64,000 bases of DNA from the NCBI GenBank assembly GCA_963585895.1, contig OY757934.1, positions 45,294,430 to 45,358,429 of the forward strand. Reading direction: 5' to 3'. The position numbers and the translations under genes are program-made. Below are positions 31,429 to 42,245 of the stretch, in pieces; the first letter of the stretch is position 1; the number at the start of each line of letters is the position of its first letter. This stretch comes from Sepioteuthis lessoniana. Its lineage: Eukaryota > Mollusca > Cephalopoda > Myopsida > Loliginidae. The notes under the pieces are model-generated. The model had not been told where the DNA came from, did not search any database, and worked only from the letters and a program-made list of their open reading frames with translations.

Positions 31429-31643
31429 CCGGAATTTCAAACAGTTGATAAATCTATTCATCAGCCAAATTAATCGACGTGCCCCCGTGTCTTTCAGGGA
31501 ATTTGAAATCACTTCTCTAAGAAATAAACAGCCTCATTTTGTTTCAGGAAGCCATTAGATTTCTTGAGCATGTCAATTTTATGGTTTCGGTCAGCGGAAT
31601 CTGACCAATTCCCGTAACTTTTAGATAGCACATCACATTGATA

Positions 31644-31646
<3 letters not shown>

Positions 31647-31708
<62 letters not shown>
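31647..31708. repeat. (GA)n microsatellite
   Basis: About 60 bp of GA dinucleotides. Confidence 0.95.
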
Positions 31709-31711
<3 letters not shown>

Positions 31712-32110
31712 GCGTCTGCTAAGATGGACACTAGGCCTATGGCGACGGCGACTGGGGGTAAACAAGAAAGCCGTTTCCACAGAAACCAATTCTGACGTTT
31801 AAGCAACTCAGCAAGAAAGGAGGAACTCGATCTCTGCGATTGTCATTCGACAAAGAACTGACTGGATTTCGCAAAACGCGTCAACACACGAGAGTGTCAG
31901 GAATTGATCAGAGACAAGTCAGGGAAAGTGACAGAGGATAAATCGGCTTTCCTCACACACTACCTCTAACATCGCCCCCACTTTCAGACCTGAAGTAAGT
32001 TGACAACGATCTTACATACAGTTAAGGTTGAAAATAATAGTACGGGTTTAGTTTCTTTACTTTATAGGAAAGAGCTTTTAAGATATTGAATATCAAGGAA
32101 TAATTATAGG
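31709..32110. other. Unassigned stretch, locally CpG-containing
   Basis: A short ATG-initiated frame at about 31723 (MDTRPMATATGGK) contains a GGGGGTAAAC that could be a splice donor. Nothing else supports an exon. Confidence 0.25.
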
Positions 32111-32119
32111 AATATTTTT

Positions 32120-32191
32120 AGGAATATCTATCTATCTCTGATCATATCTACCTACCTAGCTTGCTATTCATCCATCAATCTCAAATTACTG

Positions 32192-32226
<35 letters not shown>

Positions 32227-32300
32227 CAGTCAAATGATTATCTCTTTCTCTACCTATTTCAGTCTGTTCTTATCTATCTATCTATCTATCTAATTAGATA
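32120..32300. repeat. (TCTA)n microsatellite cluster
   Basis: TCTA tetranucleotides at about 32127-32136, 32194-32226 and 32271-32292 separated by degenerate units. Confidence 0.9.
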
Positions 32301-32416
32301 TATCGGTAGATGTATATAATAGGAGTGATGAATATAAATCTTTGCAGGAGTTAGTTCATTTAGTTTATAGAATACAGCTTTTAAATAATTGTAGTACTTG
32401 AATTTTTATGTTTGGT

Positions 32417-32645
32417 TCGGTTCGGTTTCTTTGTTTAATGGCATATCAACCTTTGTTGGTTATTTAATGCCAATGCTATTCTCCTAGAAGAACAGTAGTG
32501 GTACTATTTAACCCATAGCTGGGAGGATAAGGGGGTTAATACCTTTCCCAAGGGTATTTGCCCGAAATAGCGCGACTGGAGTACGAACTCGCTTACTACG
32601 ATTCCGCAGTCCATCACTTTAACCATTACACCACGAAGTCACCCC
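32417..32645 (-). repeat. Family T tRNA-derived SINE, full length
   Basis: The minus strand has the head (A-box-like TGGTGTAATGG; B-box-like GAGTTCGTACTCC), the core with TACCCTTGGGAAAGG and CAGCTATGGGTTAAATAG, and the complete 3' hairpin at about 32435-32475. Confidence 0.85.
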
Positions 32646-32944
32646 CCCCCCTTTATGTTTGGTGTAAACCGCTACGAATATTTGACGGATCAGTAAACAA
32701 ACTCAGAGAACTTATATCTAACAACAAAAAACAAAATTGAAAAACAAAAATCGAAAACTAACGACCAGAAAAAATGCATAAGCAGCAATAACTATATTTT
32801 TTCATGTAACAATGACGACTATTTAATAAATCTTAATATATTAATATTCATTTATTTCTCGAAAAATCCGGTGGTGATTTCATTTCATAAAAGATATGGA
32901 AATTTTGGAGCAGTAAGAGTTTTAGATATTTAAATAAAGCTCTG

Positions 32945-33130
32945 GTTCAGTTTCTTTATTAAATCGTATATCAACCTTTGTGGGCTATTTAATGCCAAAG
33001 CTATCCTTGTGGAAGAACAGTAGTGGTACTATTAAAGCCATAGGGTGGGGAGATAAGGGGGGTTACTACCTTTCGAACTCGCTTACTACTATATTGAAGT
33101 TCAGCAGGTTTTAGCAAATAGGCCACTTGG
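32945..33130 (-). repeat. Family T SINE with internal deletion
   Basis: The hairpin tail (TATATCAACC ... GGGCTATTTAATGCC) and core are present. The part between the core and the B-box region is deleted and the head decayed. Confidence 0.75.
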
Positions 33131-33343
33131 ACTTCTCTCTGGGATAAACATTTAAAAAATCTCACCCAGGTAATATCTATCTATCTATCTATCTGGATGC
33201 AGTTGGAGCGTTACATAATGAAGACATTTAGATATAGTTTAGAAATTAGAATCCTAATTATTGAGGCTTACAAACCACACCGGGTATTTTTTTTTCTTTA
33301 GCATTTTTACATATTTGAATTAAGGTGCTCTACGTATGTGGAA

Positions 33344-33397
33344 AATGGTGAAGAAAAAGAGTATTATTTAACAATAATACTCTTTTTCTTCACCATT

Positions 33398-33463
<66 letters not shown>
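33344..33463. repeat. Perfect 25-bp hairpin next to (AC)n(AT)n
   Basis: The arms are 33344-33368 and 33373-33397, perfectly complementary with a 4-nt TAAC loop. An (AC)n run (about 33400-33440) and an (AT)n run (to 33463) follow directly. Confidence 0.95.
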
Positions 33464-33775
33464 AGATGTCAATTTGAAAGTACCTGTTAGAAATCTAAAT
33501 CTGAAACGTCGTTGGAGTATATGATGTACGAGAATGATTCTAAAATATCACATAATATCTTCTGGTTAAGAAAATACGCATTTGACCTTGGTCTTCGTTG
33601 AGTTTCTTCCTGAATCCAATTATAAACTTGCAGAATGAATTGGAAAAAAATTATAAGAACACAAATACCAGTAAATCTACAACTGATTGGATATTATGCA
33701 CATGAAAGCTGGTATTTTACATCAAATAAACGGATTTTGTATGTGTTGTGTTCTGGTTAGTGAACATAAGTAGTA
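33464..33775. other. Unassigned AT-rich stretch
   Basis: Nothing recognised. Confidence 0.4.
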
Positions 33776-33776
33776 G

Positions 33777-34098
33777 TCATCATCATCATATCGCGCTGGT
33801 AGCACGGATATCCCTGACCCTCTCTCGCCACTCCTCCCTATCGTTCATCGCCCTAGGTAGGTCTTCAGGACAACATCCCGTATCCTCACATAGCTGCTGA
33901 ATGTATGTTCATGCTGGTCGTCCTGCTTTTGCACGGCCATGTGTGGGGGTCCATAAGAGTACATCTCTTATGAGTTCGTCCCTGCTTCTCCAGCAGTGTC
34001 CTGCATGTCTGGCTCGTCTAACTTGAATAGTTTTCGTGATAGGTGGCAGGTGGCCGTATAGTTGCTGCCTTTTGGGGTGTTGCCGCCAGGAGTAGTAA
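33777..34098 (-). pseudogene. RTE-like LINE C-terminal fragment
   Basis: On the minus strand it reads SWRQHPKRQQLYGHLPPITK, VRRARHAGHCWRSRDELI and RDVLLWTPTHG, with the (ATGATG)n tail at the left edge (33777-33790 in + orientation). It is truncated at its 5' end. Confidence 0.8.
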
Positions 34099-34241
34099 TA
34101 ATAAGACAAACCATGATATGTGAGGAAAATAGTTATATTTACAGGAAAGAGTATTTACAAGAGAAAGACTGTTAGTAATAAGAACATAGGATTAGTGATA
34201 GAGTAATGATATACTTCAACAATAGGAACGGCTCTTCTGGT

Positions 34242-34259
34242 CTGACTCGTAGGCTTATT
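34242..34259. repeat. Target-site duplication, left copy
   Basis: CTGACTCGTAGGCTTATT is identical to 35923-35940 and borders the Tx1-like LINE. Confidence 0.85.
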
Positions 34260-35922
34260 TTATTCCGTTGTAATATTACAACGAAGGCACAAGGCCTTGA
34301 GGTTTTGGGGGAGTGGAAGGGAGCGGTCATGCTTTTCTATATATTCTAAGGGGACCTGGCTAGCCACATTCGCCGACCCATTCAACAGTACAATATATAA
34401 CCATTCATCCATCGTCATGCGCGCAGCAGTTACCAAAATACCACATTTGCTCTATGAAGAAGGCTTACTAAAAACCCGAAAGTGGTGTATGATTTTATTT
34501 ACAATATATGGTTTATTTACAATGGATATGATGGGAATGGGAGAAAAAAAACCCGAAAAATATATACATGAAAAAACAAGGAAAAAGTTCCCCGTTTGGT
34601 TGCCTTCCCATCCCCCCGTCTATGAAATTGGAGGCTGACTGTTTTCCGGGTCGAAAGAACCGGAAACAAGCCGGACCTACCCTAGGTGGGACGGGAATCC
34701 TAATCTACAGGGATAAAAGAAATAAAGGGTCGGGCGCGGTATGGGTCGATAGAAGCAGGTAATATGATTTTTTACATATGAATGTTCAAGGTCTTCAATA
34801 AAAGCGGACTGGGATATGGGTTGAGGTTCAAAAATAATGGGGAGGAGGAAGATCTTGAGAAACTAACGACTAGATGACGGGGACAATGACTCACAGCATA
34901 CTGCTAACTAGGTTTCAAGGGGAAAAAACAATTCTGCTTACCAGGGATGGGGTCCCTAAGGACCCGTACCGTAGACGCCATGGGCCGGCAGAGGATGGAA
35001 GGATGACTCCAACATTGTCCCCTTTCTTACGACCAGGCTCGCTGCATTCACCCACCTTTTGCTGAATGTTATGCGATCCAAGCGTTTTCTATCACATCTG
35101 ATTTTGACCCTCATCTGATGCCGAAAATACAAAACCAGATCACGATGAGAAAAGTTTGCATCGTCATACAATCCCTTGTTTCGCGTCGTCCAAATCACCA
35201 TTCGGGCTACAGCTAAGATCGCGAGAAACACTATATGCTTCTCACCCTGAAACGGAGGAAGAACGTTGTCTACGACGTAACCAACGTCGAGCAGCACAAG
35301 CTGTTTGGGTTCGATGCGAGCCGTTCACTCCCCGACGTGATCCCAAAACGGGCGGACTTGCTCGCAGTAGTAGAAGGCGTGCTCAGCCGTTTCTTCCAAC
35401 CCACTGCCGCAGCGAGGGCAATCGGGCATGTCTGCCAGGCCCGCTTTGTAGTTCAAGCCGCGAAGGGGCAACGCATTCCGAACAAGTAGCCAGGTGAGCG
35501 AGAACTCGGAGTTGTTCAAGAAGCTCGATCCTGGCGCCCAATTCCACTGAGAGAGGATCTCCTCCGCCGTCCAGCCGTGCCGCTCGCTGAGAGGATCAGA
35601 AGCGGAACCCACCACTAACTCCCGATACAGTTCTTTCCGAGGCCATGAAAGGTCACTGGACCCAAGAAGGTTACGAAGGGCCTTTCGGCACTCGCGGATA
35701 AACAGTGCTTCGCCCAAAGCTTACGTAGACCTTCAGCCTTTAGGTCTGAGGTGAGGCGAGGAAAAGTCCGACTCCACACCGCGTCCCCAGGTCAAGGATC
35801 GGCCCAGGTATGCAAGTCTTTCAGCAAGCCAGTGGCTCTCCAAATCAGGCATACCTACACCCCCGTTGCGTGTACATTGGATACAGACCTGCCTACGGAC
35901 CATCGGCCTTGCACCTCCCCAG
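34260..35922 (-). mobile_element. 5'-truncated Tx1-like LINE insertion
   Basis: A segment of 1663 bp lies exactly between two identical 18-bp repeats and encodes the C-terminal part of a LINE ORF2 on the minus strand, followed by about 700 bp of untranslated 3' sequence. The 3' end is at 34260 (minus strand ends GGAATAA). The 5' truncation falls within the coding region, as is usual for target-primed reverse transcription. It is less AT-rich than its surroundings, which fits a younger insertion. Confidence 0.8.
34956..35922 (-). pseudogene. Tx1/L1-like ORF2 C-terminus with zinc-binding region
   Basis: One minus-strand frame reads GGARPMVRRQVCIQ, GGVGMPDLESHWLAERLAYL, an end-of-RT region, then SEFSLTWLLVRNALPLRGL, CPRCGSGLEETAEHAFYYC, and a C-terminal extension ending at 34956. 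The CPxCG...ET..HAFYYC stretch is the zf-RVT type zinc-binding motif (Cys-x2-Cys, His, Cys) at the end of LINE reverse transcriptases. In-frame stops lie at 35735-35733 (TGA), 35723-35721 (TAA) and 35327-35325 (TGA in GE*TARI, where the family probably has Trp). The frame is otherwise kept for more than 300 codons. The catalytic core is absent because of 5' truncation. Confidence 0.8.
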
Positions 35923-35940
35923 CTGACTCGTAGGCTTATT
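35923..35940. repeat. Target-site duplication, right copy
   Basis: Identical to 34242-34259. Confidence 0.85.
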
Positions 35941-36149
35941 CTCAGACTGATCTCCGCTACTGCCATATATGGCAGATGTAACAGCTCATTATGCTGAAAA
36001 GGTTGGCGATACCCAACAGTATGTTTATATATTATCGTAATACGATAAAAACGTCACTTCATAGCAAGAGTTTTGTTTGAGCAAAGACGTTAAAATGATC
36101 TTGTTACATAATAAATTGGTGAAATCTATTATTGACAGATATTGTAACA

Positions 36150-36545
36150 TTTGAATTTAGTTACGATAGAGAAAAAGCTAGACTGGAATTACACAAGAAT
36201 GCTACGAGCTATATTGAACAAGTCCTGCAAGTAACATTTCACGAAACAGCAGCTGTACGACCACCTACCTCCCATCTCTAAAACCATCCAAATAAGACAG
36301 AGTAGATATGCGGAACACTGCTGGCGAAGTAAGGACGAACTCATTAGCGACGTTCTCCTATAGATCCCTTCACACGGACGAGCAAATGTTGACTGACCCA
36401 CAAGAATCTATCTACCAGAGCTTTTTACGGACATAGGATGTAGTCTGAAAGACCTGCTGGAAACGATGGATGATAGAGACGAATGGCGAGAAAGAGTCTG
36501 GAAAATCCGTGCTAGCAGCATGACATGATGATTATGATGATCCGT
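36150..36545 (+). pseudogene. RTE-like LINE C-terminal fragment, decayed
   Basis: The protein trace NYTRMLRAILNKS, QLYDHLPPISKTIQ, then ETMDDRDEWRERV is visible with several stops. The 3' tail is ATGATGATTATGATG at about 36525-36540. Confidence 0.75.
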
Positions 36546-36647
36546 CAAACGCGTGAAAAAAACTACGAGTAAATTCTGTCATATCCTACTAGCACGAGAT
36601 GGTTGGTAAATATATACAGTTATTTTTTTTCTTTTATTTACGTTTGG

Positions 36648-36745
36648 TTTCTTTGTTTAATGGCTTATAAATCTTCGTGAGTTATTTAATACCAAAGCCA
36701 TCATTGATGAAGGAGAGAAGTGGTATTATTTAACCAATACAACTA
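36648..36745 (-). repeat. Family T SINE, 5'-truncated
   Basis: Only the hairpin tail (TGGCTTATAAATC ... GAGTTATTTAATACCAAAGCC) and the adjoining core edge remain. Confidence 0.7.
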
Positions 36746-36934
36746 GGTATGTTGTGTAGGATTTTTTTGCGTAATTTACGCGTGAATCCTTTTCTTCCCT
36801 TCACATCTATGCTAAAATTCATACGTCTAAAATGTTTATCAGAAATCTGAGAGAGAAATGTGTCTAGAGTATGTCAATGCTTCTAAAAGTAGTCTTTAAT
36901 TATTCCAGAAATATCTTCAGGATCATCACAATTG

Positions 36935-37671
36935 GAATCAAGTTGTCAGCTAGAACAATAAAAGATACCGACTCCACATTTGCACAAAAAAACATGTCCA
37001 GGATATTACACAAAACAATCTGATGGTGAGGCTCCAGTTCTGGAGCTTTGGGGAATGTGAAGTACCTTTTCCTTGCTATTAGTCCCAGGTTTACTCTGAC
37101 CCGGATTGATGGGACCCTAATAAGTACCATCAATGAGTCAACTAGAACTATTCTATTTACTAAAGATTATTACTTATAGTTATTTGAAACCACACAATCG
37201 TGTGTAAATTATTTACATTACATAGAAATAGACGACAAATAGGATTACTAATGTTCGATATCAATACTTGAAACCATTTGACAGTGTGCAAACAAATAAT
37301 TAATATTTGGGTGGAGTCGCCGGGGCGTAATGGCTAAAGTGCTGGACTGAAATAAGCGAATTCGAACTCTGCTCGCGTAATTACGTTCATTTCGGACTAA
37401 TACCCTTGAAAAAGTTTAAAACTCTTTACACCCGCTGTTATGGGTAACATAATATCACTGCTGTGCTTCTACAAAAATGACTTTGGCATAAAATAAACCA
37501 CGAATTTTGGTATACCATTAAGCAGAGAAACCAAACTAAAACAATCTTATTAATATTAAATAGAATTATTAATGTTAGATTGCAGTACTTGAAACCATTT
37601 AAATGGATATATCCAATGAACTCTAACAATTTGTTTGAAAAAATTAACCAACAGACTATTTACTTGCTAAT

Positions 37672-37707
<36 letters not shown>

Positions 37708-37775
37708 AATGTATAAACATGATTTGGCGTTAAATAGCCCACAAGGGTTTATATGCCATTAATCGACAACCGTCG
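36935..37775 (+). repeat. Family A element split by a family T SINE
   Basis: The body has GATACCGACTCC, CCAGTTCTGGAGCTTTGGGG and TACTCTGACCCGG. The tail is interrupted at 37312-37540 by a T copy, resumes, passes a (GT)n run (37683-37706) and ends in the hairpin at about 37722-37760. Confidence 0.8.
37312..37540 (+). repeat. Family T SINE nested in a family A tail
   Basis: The head has an A-box-like GGGCGTAATGG and decayed B-box GAATTCGAACTCT, then the core and hairpin. ATTAATATT occurs at 37299-37307 and 37549-37557. This may be the target-site duplication, but A tails naturally contain this word. Confidence 0.75.
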
Positions 37776-38230
37776 AACTTATAACTTATGAAGTGCATGA
37801 AAAATCTATCAGATCAAGAAAGCCAACAAATCAGCAACAACATGAACCAGGTTGGAATGAAAGTAATTATAGATTTTAGCGTGCACATTTTAATTTTTTT
37901 TATAATATAGAAATATTTAATCATTAACACAACCTCCTTTGCTTCCTAGAACCTTTTTCGATGTGATAACAAGCTTATAGATGCCATGCTTGTAAAATTC
38001 TTTAAGTTTCGATGCAAAATATGACACCAACTCGTATTCAACCTCTTTTTGGATGTTAATCAAAAACCATCCAAATGACTCTGAAATCGGTTCTTGTGAG
38101 TCATTGCTTAACCGATACTGTCAAGGAATTTTTTTTGGCCGATTTGTTATGAGAAACGAATCCTTTATAACGTTAAACACTGTCGTCAGAGGATCAGTCG
38201 AGGAAACAGTCCTGCTTTGGAAACGAGAGG
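37776..38230. other. Unassigned stretch
   Basis: No repeat or exon is recognised. Confidence 0.4.
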
Positions 38231-38510
38231 TATATATATATATATATATATATATTTAAATATCCAGTCAGTGTCCAAGGACAGTAGGTGTGGATTATTC
38301 TTTACATAGAATGTATGAGGACAATCATATAAATATATGAGATTGCTCAATATATGGCTATTGTTAGTTCCCTTGTGACGAGTGAGAAGCATGTAAATAG
38401 TCATCTGACGAGACGGAGAGTATATTAATATTCTCCGCCGAAATAAATTTCTTATGACAACTTAACCGAGTTTGAGTCTCCATCAAATTTTACTATATAT
38501 ATATATATTA
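38231..38510 (+). repeat. Penelope-associated repeat, compact copy (family E)
   Basis: It is bounded by (TA)n at 38231-38256 and 38494-38508. It joins the left module (CCAGTCAGTGTCCAAGGACA) and the right module (CTCCGCCGAAATAAATTTC; GAGTTTGAGTCTCC) that flank the GIY-YIG fragment at 29991-30300. It is either a terminal repeat of that element or an internally deleted copy. Confidence 0.6.
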
Positions 38511-38532
38511 ATGCACGCACATATGTGTGTGA

Positions 38533-38565
<33 letters not shown>

Positions 38566-38575
38566 ATCGTGTCTT

Positions 38576-39290
38576 TTGTAAGCTGACGTTTTTATAAAAA
38601 TAAGAAAAAAATTCTCAAAGAACTAAGAAGATTGCTGTGTGTTCACGTGTTAACATTTGTCTAGTAACAAAGACAGTTCAAGAATTGACTCAGATAAAGC
38701 TTGCCTTGGTATGGTACAAGGCCATAAGTATGGAGCGTTAAGTGAGTTGTAATATTCTGCGAAGCAATCTTAGTAAACCTGTTGTGATCACTCTCTTTCT
38801 TCCTTTATCTCCCTCTCTCTTTCTCTTTCACTTTCTTTCTTTCCACCTGCCTTTTTGCGGCTCTTTTGTAAAGAGGCATTGATATAAAAGTAAGAAAAGT
38901 CTTCTCAAAGCACTGAAGAGATTGGAATATGTTTGAGGTGCAGCGAAAAAGTTCAAGATTTATTCCAGGGTAAGCTTATTTTTGTATGGTACAAGGCCAT
39001 AAGTTTGTAGTTTTTAGTAAATCGTAATATTCTACAAATCAAACATGTTGTGCTCCTGCCACCATCAACAGCACAACCACAACCATTACCCTCTCTATAT
39101 ACCTATTCCTCTATCTATCGTGTTCAGTTCTATCTTTCTGCCTTTTTGACTCTCTTTTGTAAGCAGACATTGGTCTAAAAGAAAGAAAAGACTTAGCAAA
39201 GAACTGAATAGATCGCACTGAGTTCGTCTGTTGACATTCTTGGAGCAGTGAGGACAGTTCAAGAATTGACTTGGGGAAAGATAAATAGAA
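38576..39290 (+). repeat. About 290-bp tandem repeat, 2.5 copies
   Basis: TCTCAAAGAACTAAGAAG-like segments occur at about 38612, 38904 and 39190. GGTATGGTACAAGGCCATAAG-like segments occur in the first two units near 38708 and 38980. Pyrimidine-rich CTTTCT runs sit between units. Confidence 0.85.
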
Positions 39291-39298
39291 AAGAGAAC

Positions 39299-39325
39299 GA
39301 GAGAGAGAGAGAGAGAGAGAGAGCT
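39299..39325. repeat. (GA)n microsatellite
   Basis: Short GA dinucleotide run. Confidence 0.9.
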
Positions 39326-39618
39326 GAGCCGAAAAGGCTATCGATCGGACCCTCACCATATTTTCCTGTTTCTCACTACCACCCGGTAATCGGTTCCAAC
39401 CTTTTTCAACCTGGCTGAAGCACCCCACAACCCAATCCCTATCCAAAAATCACCCCCCACGAAAAAAAAAAAAAAAGATACAAAAAAAAGCCTACTAAGA
39501 AGCTTAGGAGATAAGCTAGCGATGCGGACGGTCTGAAATATTTCGACGATGCCCAAAATAACCGAGCAAATTTAACGCATCTTTGCTCCTTTTATGATCA
39601 TTGCTTGCTTGTTCACGC
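39326..39618. other. Unassigned stretch
   Basis: A minus-strand frame contains SQVEKGWNRLPGG, faintly like the end of some LINE ORFs. It is too short to call. Confidence 0.25.
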
Positions 39619-39639
39619 ATATATATATATATATATATG

Positions 39640-39696
<57 letters not shown>

Positions 39697-39711
39697 ATGT
39701 GTGTGTGTGTC
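39619..39711. repeat. (TA)n(GT)n microsatellite
   Basis: TA at 39619-39680 with one break, then GT to 39711. Confidence 0.95.
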
Positions 39712-40255
39712 AGGTATAGGTGTAAAGGTGAAGGGAGAATTGTTAATATGAAAGAGAGAAGAAAATTGGATAAAGAATCTCGTGAGGATGAAGAAATAAG
39801 TTCGATATGGAATAACAGTAAATCAGCTCCTTATCATTCCGGTACTTAATGAGTTTACAAAGAAACTCGTATCTTTCAATGGAAATCAAGTGACAGCAAA
39901 TCAACTTAATAAGCACCTGAGACGATTGATTGATTGATTGATTGATTTTAACGGCACCTCAACTCGACGAAGGTTACATTATATTTTAAAGTTTGGGAAC
40001 TGTATTCAGTGTACGTTTACATTCATATTTTAGAGTAATTGTTTCTTTAGAGTTTTTTGCACTCATTTATATAATATCAAATATTACCATCTAATTCAAA
40101 TTACATTGACACCGTTGTATGATTTTAAGAATTCTTATCAAATAATATTTTATACTCATATTGTTTCACACATCTATTTCTCTTTACTTCTCTTTATTAC
40201 AAACAGCAACATAGTTTCAGGTAACCAATAAAATAATCCTTAGTAAACAATTATG
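39712..40255. other. Unassigned stretch with (TGAT)n
   Basis: A TGATTGAT run lies at about 39925-39948. The remainder is AT-rich and unrecognised. Confidence 0.4.
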
Positions 40256-40492
40256 AGTTGGCGACCGTAGTCGAAGGCGATCTGAAGGCTCCCTTTCACC
40301 GTGGTGAAGGGGAGGGCGCTACTCCTTTCCCTGGATCGATCAACTTTACTCTTGATACGTACCTTATAATGCTGAGTGTTAAGCAAGGAGGTATCGAGTA
40401 CCATTTTTCGAGTCTTTGGTATCTCTCAACCAGGGATTGAACCCCGGCACCTGGGTCATTGGTGAACACTCTACCCACTAGGCCACTAGTAA
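40256..40492 (-). repeat. Family D tRNA-derived SINE
   Basis: On the minus strand the head (GGCCTAGTGGGTAGAGTG; B-box-like GGGTTCAATCCC) is followed by AATGGTACTCGATACC, TTAACACTCAGCATTATAAGG and GAGTAGCGCC, ending GGTCGCCAAC. There are five copies in the window. Confidence 0.8.
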
Positions 40493-40544
40493 CTATTCTA
40501 AATAGAAATAATTTACAATTATATCGCATAAAGTATTCTTATCT

Positions 40545-40795
40545 AATAAATTTGATCCATAAATTATGTTATCCATAAATCATTTGATCAATAAATTCAT
40601 AAATGATTTGATCCATAAATGATTTGATCCATAAAGGATTTGATCCATAAATAAGACCCTAATAGCCACAACCTCTCCGGATCAGAGAAGACTTGCGAGT
40701 AATAGCAAGGAAGGGGTACTCCATACTCATCATATAACCAGAACTGGAGATGCAGTTTACTATCATACCAAGAACACCTTTTTGTGGGGGGGGGG
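40545..40795 (-). repeat. Family A fragment with (GATCCATAAATGATTT)n tail
   Basis: A 16-bp unit repeats at 40550-40655. The decayed body follows (AAGACCCTAATAGCC; GGGGTACTCCATACTC), ending near a G run at 40783. Confidence 0.6.
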
Positions 40796-41128
40796 GAGAA
40801 ATTCTGCGTATTCTTAGCCCCACTGACAGAGGGAGCACCTTAGACTATGATTATTATAAATTTAGACAAGCATTTTCTGTCATCTTTTTTCATTTAACTC
40901 TGTTCGTTCAATCTTCGACAGTGGGTATAGGAAGTCATTGTAATGAGAAAGTTCTTTATGAAACTCAACCACAAATTTTCTTCTGCCTTGAAGAAGCCTC
41001 GTTATCCATGCCGGTTGCTTCGAGAACCACTAGTACCACAGAAACATAAAACATGTGGATAAGCAGGCTTCCCCAAGGCAAAATGAAACATCTATACGGC
41101 TTCTTATTTTACTTGTTTTATTCCTAAT
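40796..41128. other. Unassigned stretch
   Basis: A 99-residue open frame at 40750-41049 has no recognisable homology. Nothing else is seen. Confidence 0.35.
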
Positions 41129-41129
41129 A

Positions 41130-41182
<53 letters not shown>
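41129..41182. repeat. (ATT)n array, LINE-C 3' tail
   Basis: ATT trinucleotides immediately border the 3' end of the next minus-strand LINE-C copy. Confidence 0.95.
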
Positions 41183-41183
<1 letters not shown>

Positions 41184-41990
41184 CTCCTTTAGAGTTTTTC
41201 ACATCAGCGTCAGCTGATGGTCTTTCACTGGAGTTTGAGTGACAGCAGGTCTCCTCAAGTCTCCAGGACTCTTCTCGGTATTCTGGCCGTTCTCAATAAT
41301 GTAATAGTTTGGATGGTATCCACTCGTCCGTCAACTTCCAAGTCCTCCAGTCCCTTTGGTAATCCTTTAGTTACTGTTCCAAACGCACCAATTACAATTG
41401 GTATACTTTTCACCTGCATGTTCCATAGTTTTTTCAATTCCTTAGCAAGGTCGAGGTACTTATCCTTCTTTTCACATTCTTTCAGTTTTATTCTGTGGTC
41501 AGCCGGGACAACAAAGTATACAATTTTGCAAACTCTCTCTCTTTTTTTTTTTTTTTGTTGTTGATTATTATTAGGCCGAAATTAGATGATCCGTGTGTAT
41601 GTCAAAGTCCCATGGAAGTTTATGTGTGCTATTTTCTTAGACAGGTGCTTGGTTGTGCATAGACCATTTGTTCGTATGATCAAATATAAATTTCTTGCAC
41701 ATTTCCCAGTGGATTACCTTTCCCACCCAGTCGTGTCTAGTCTTATATTCCTTCTGTGCTAATTTGCAGAACCCGCTTTTTATGTGAGTGATGATTTCAT
41801 CTCTGTCACCCCATAGGCTACATTTGCTATTTTGTTGCGTCTTATCTATTCTCGTTTTGATATGATTGGTTCTTACGGCGTTGTTTTGTGCTGCTATTAG
41901 GAGATATTCTGTTTCTTTCTTAAAGTCTCCTTTTCTTAGCCATGTCCAGGTTTTGTCGTGTGAGATGTTGTTTATTAGTCGTTTAAAAAG
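41183..41990 (-). pseudogene. LINE-C fragment 1 (CCHC and endonuclease-like C-terminus)
   Basis: The minus strand reads, with frameshifts, a decayed knuckle region, YKTRHDWVGKVIHWE (trace), then MKKLWNMQV, IPIVIGAFGTVTKGLPKGLE, DLEVDGRVDTIQTITLLRTA and RRVLET at 41255-41437. These are the C-terminal motifs of a non-LTR family with a Cys-Cys-His-Cys knuckle followed by an RPD-type endonuclease-like domain, of the general kind found in R2/NeSL-like elements. The copy is 5'-truncated and broken. Confidence 0.75.
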
Positions 41991-41993
41991 CCC

Positions 41994-41997
41994 ATTA

Positions 41998-42041
<44 letters not shown>
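41994..42041. repeat. (ATT)n array, LINE-C 3' tail
   Basis: ATT trinucleotides border the 3' end of LINE-C copy 2. Confidence 0.95.
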
Positions 42042-42245
42042 TTACTGTTACCTAGTTTTTATGCTAGCGTCAGCTGGAGAGTTTTCACGAGAGTTTGAAT
42101 GACAGCAAGTCTCCTCAGGTCTCCAGGACTCTTCTGAGTATTCTAACCGATCTCAACAACGCTATTGTCTGGATGGTCCCTTTGATTTCCTATTGTATCC
42201 GTCCTCTTTCCAAGCCTTTGGAGATCGTTCCAAGCACATCAACTA

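Noticed and set aside
31715..31765. Short ATG frame followed by GGGGGTAAAC as a first exon
   Set aside because: Thirteen codons and one possible donor are not enough, and no partner exon is seen.
39111..39556. Minus-strand frames with SQVEKGWNRLPGG resembling the end of some LINE ORFs
   Set aside because: The match is about a dozen residues with nothing before or after it and a poly-A interruption.
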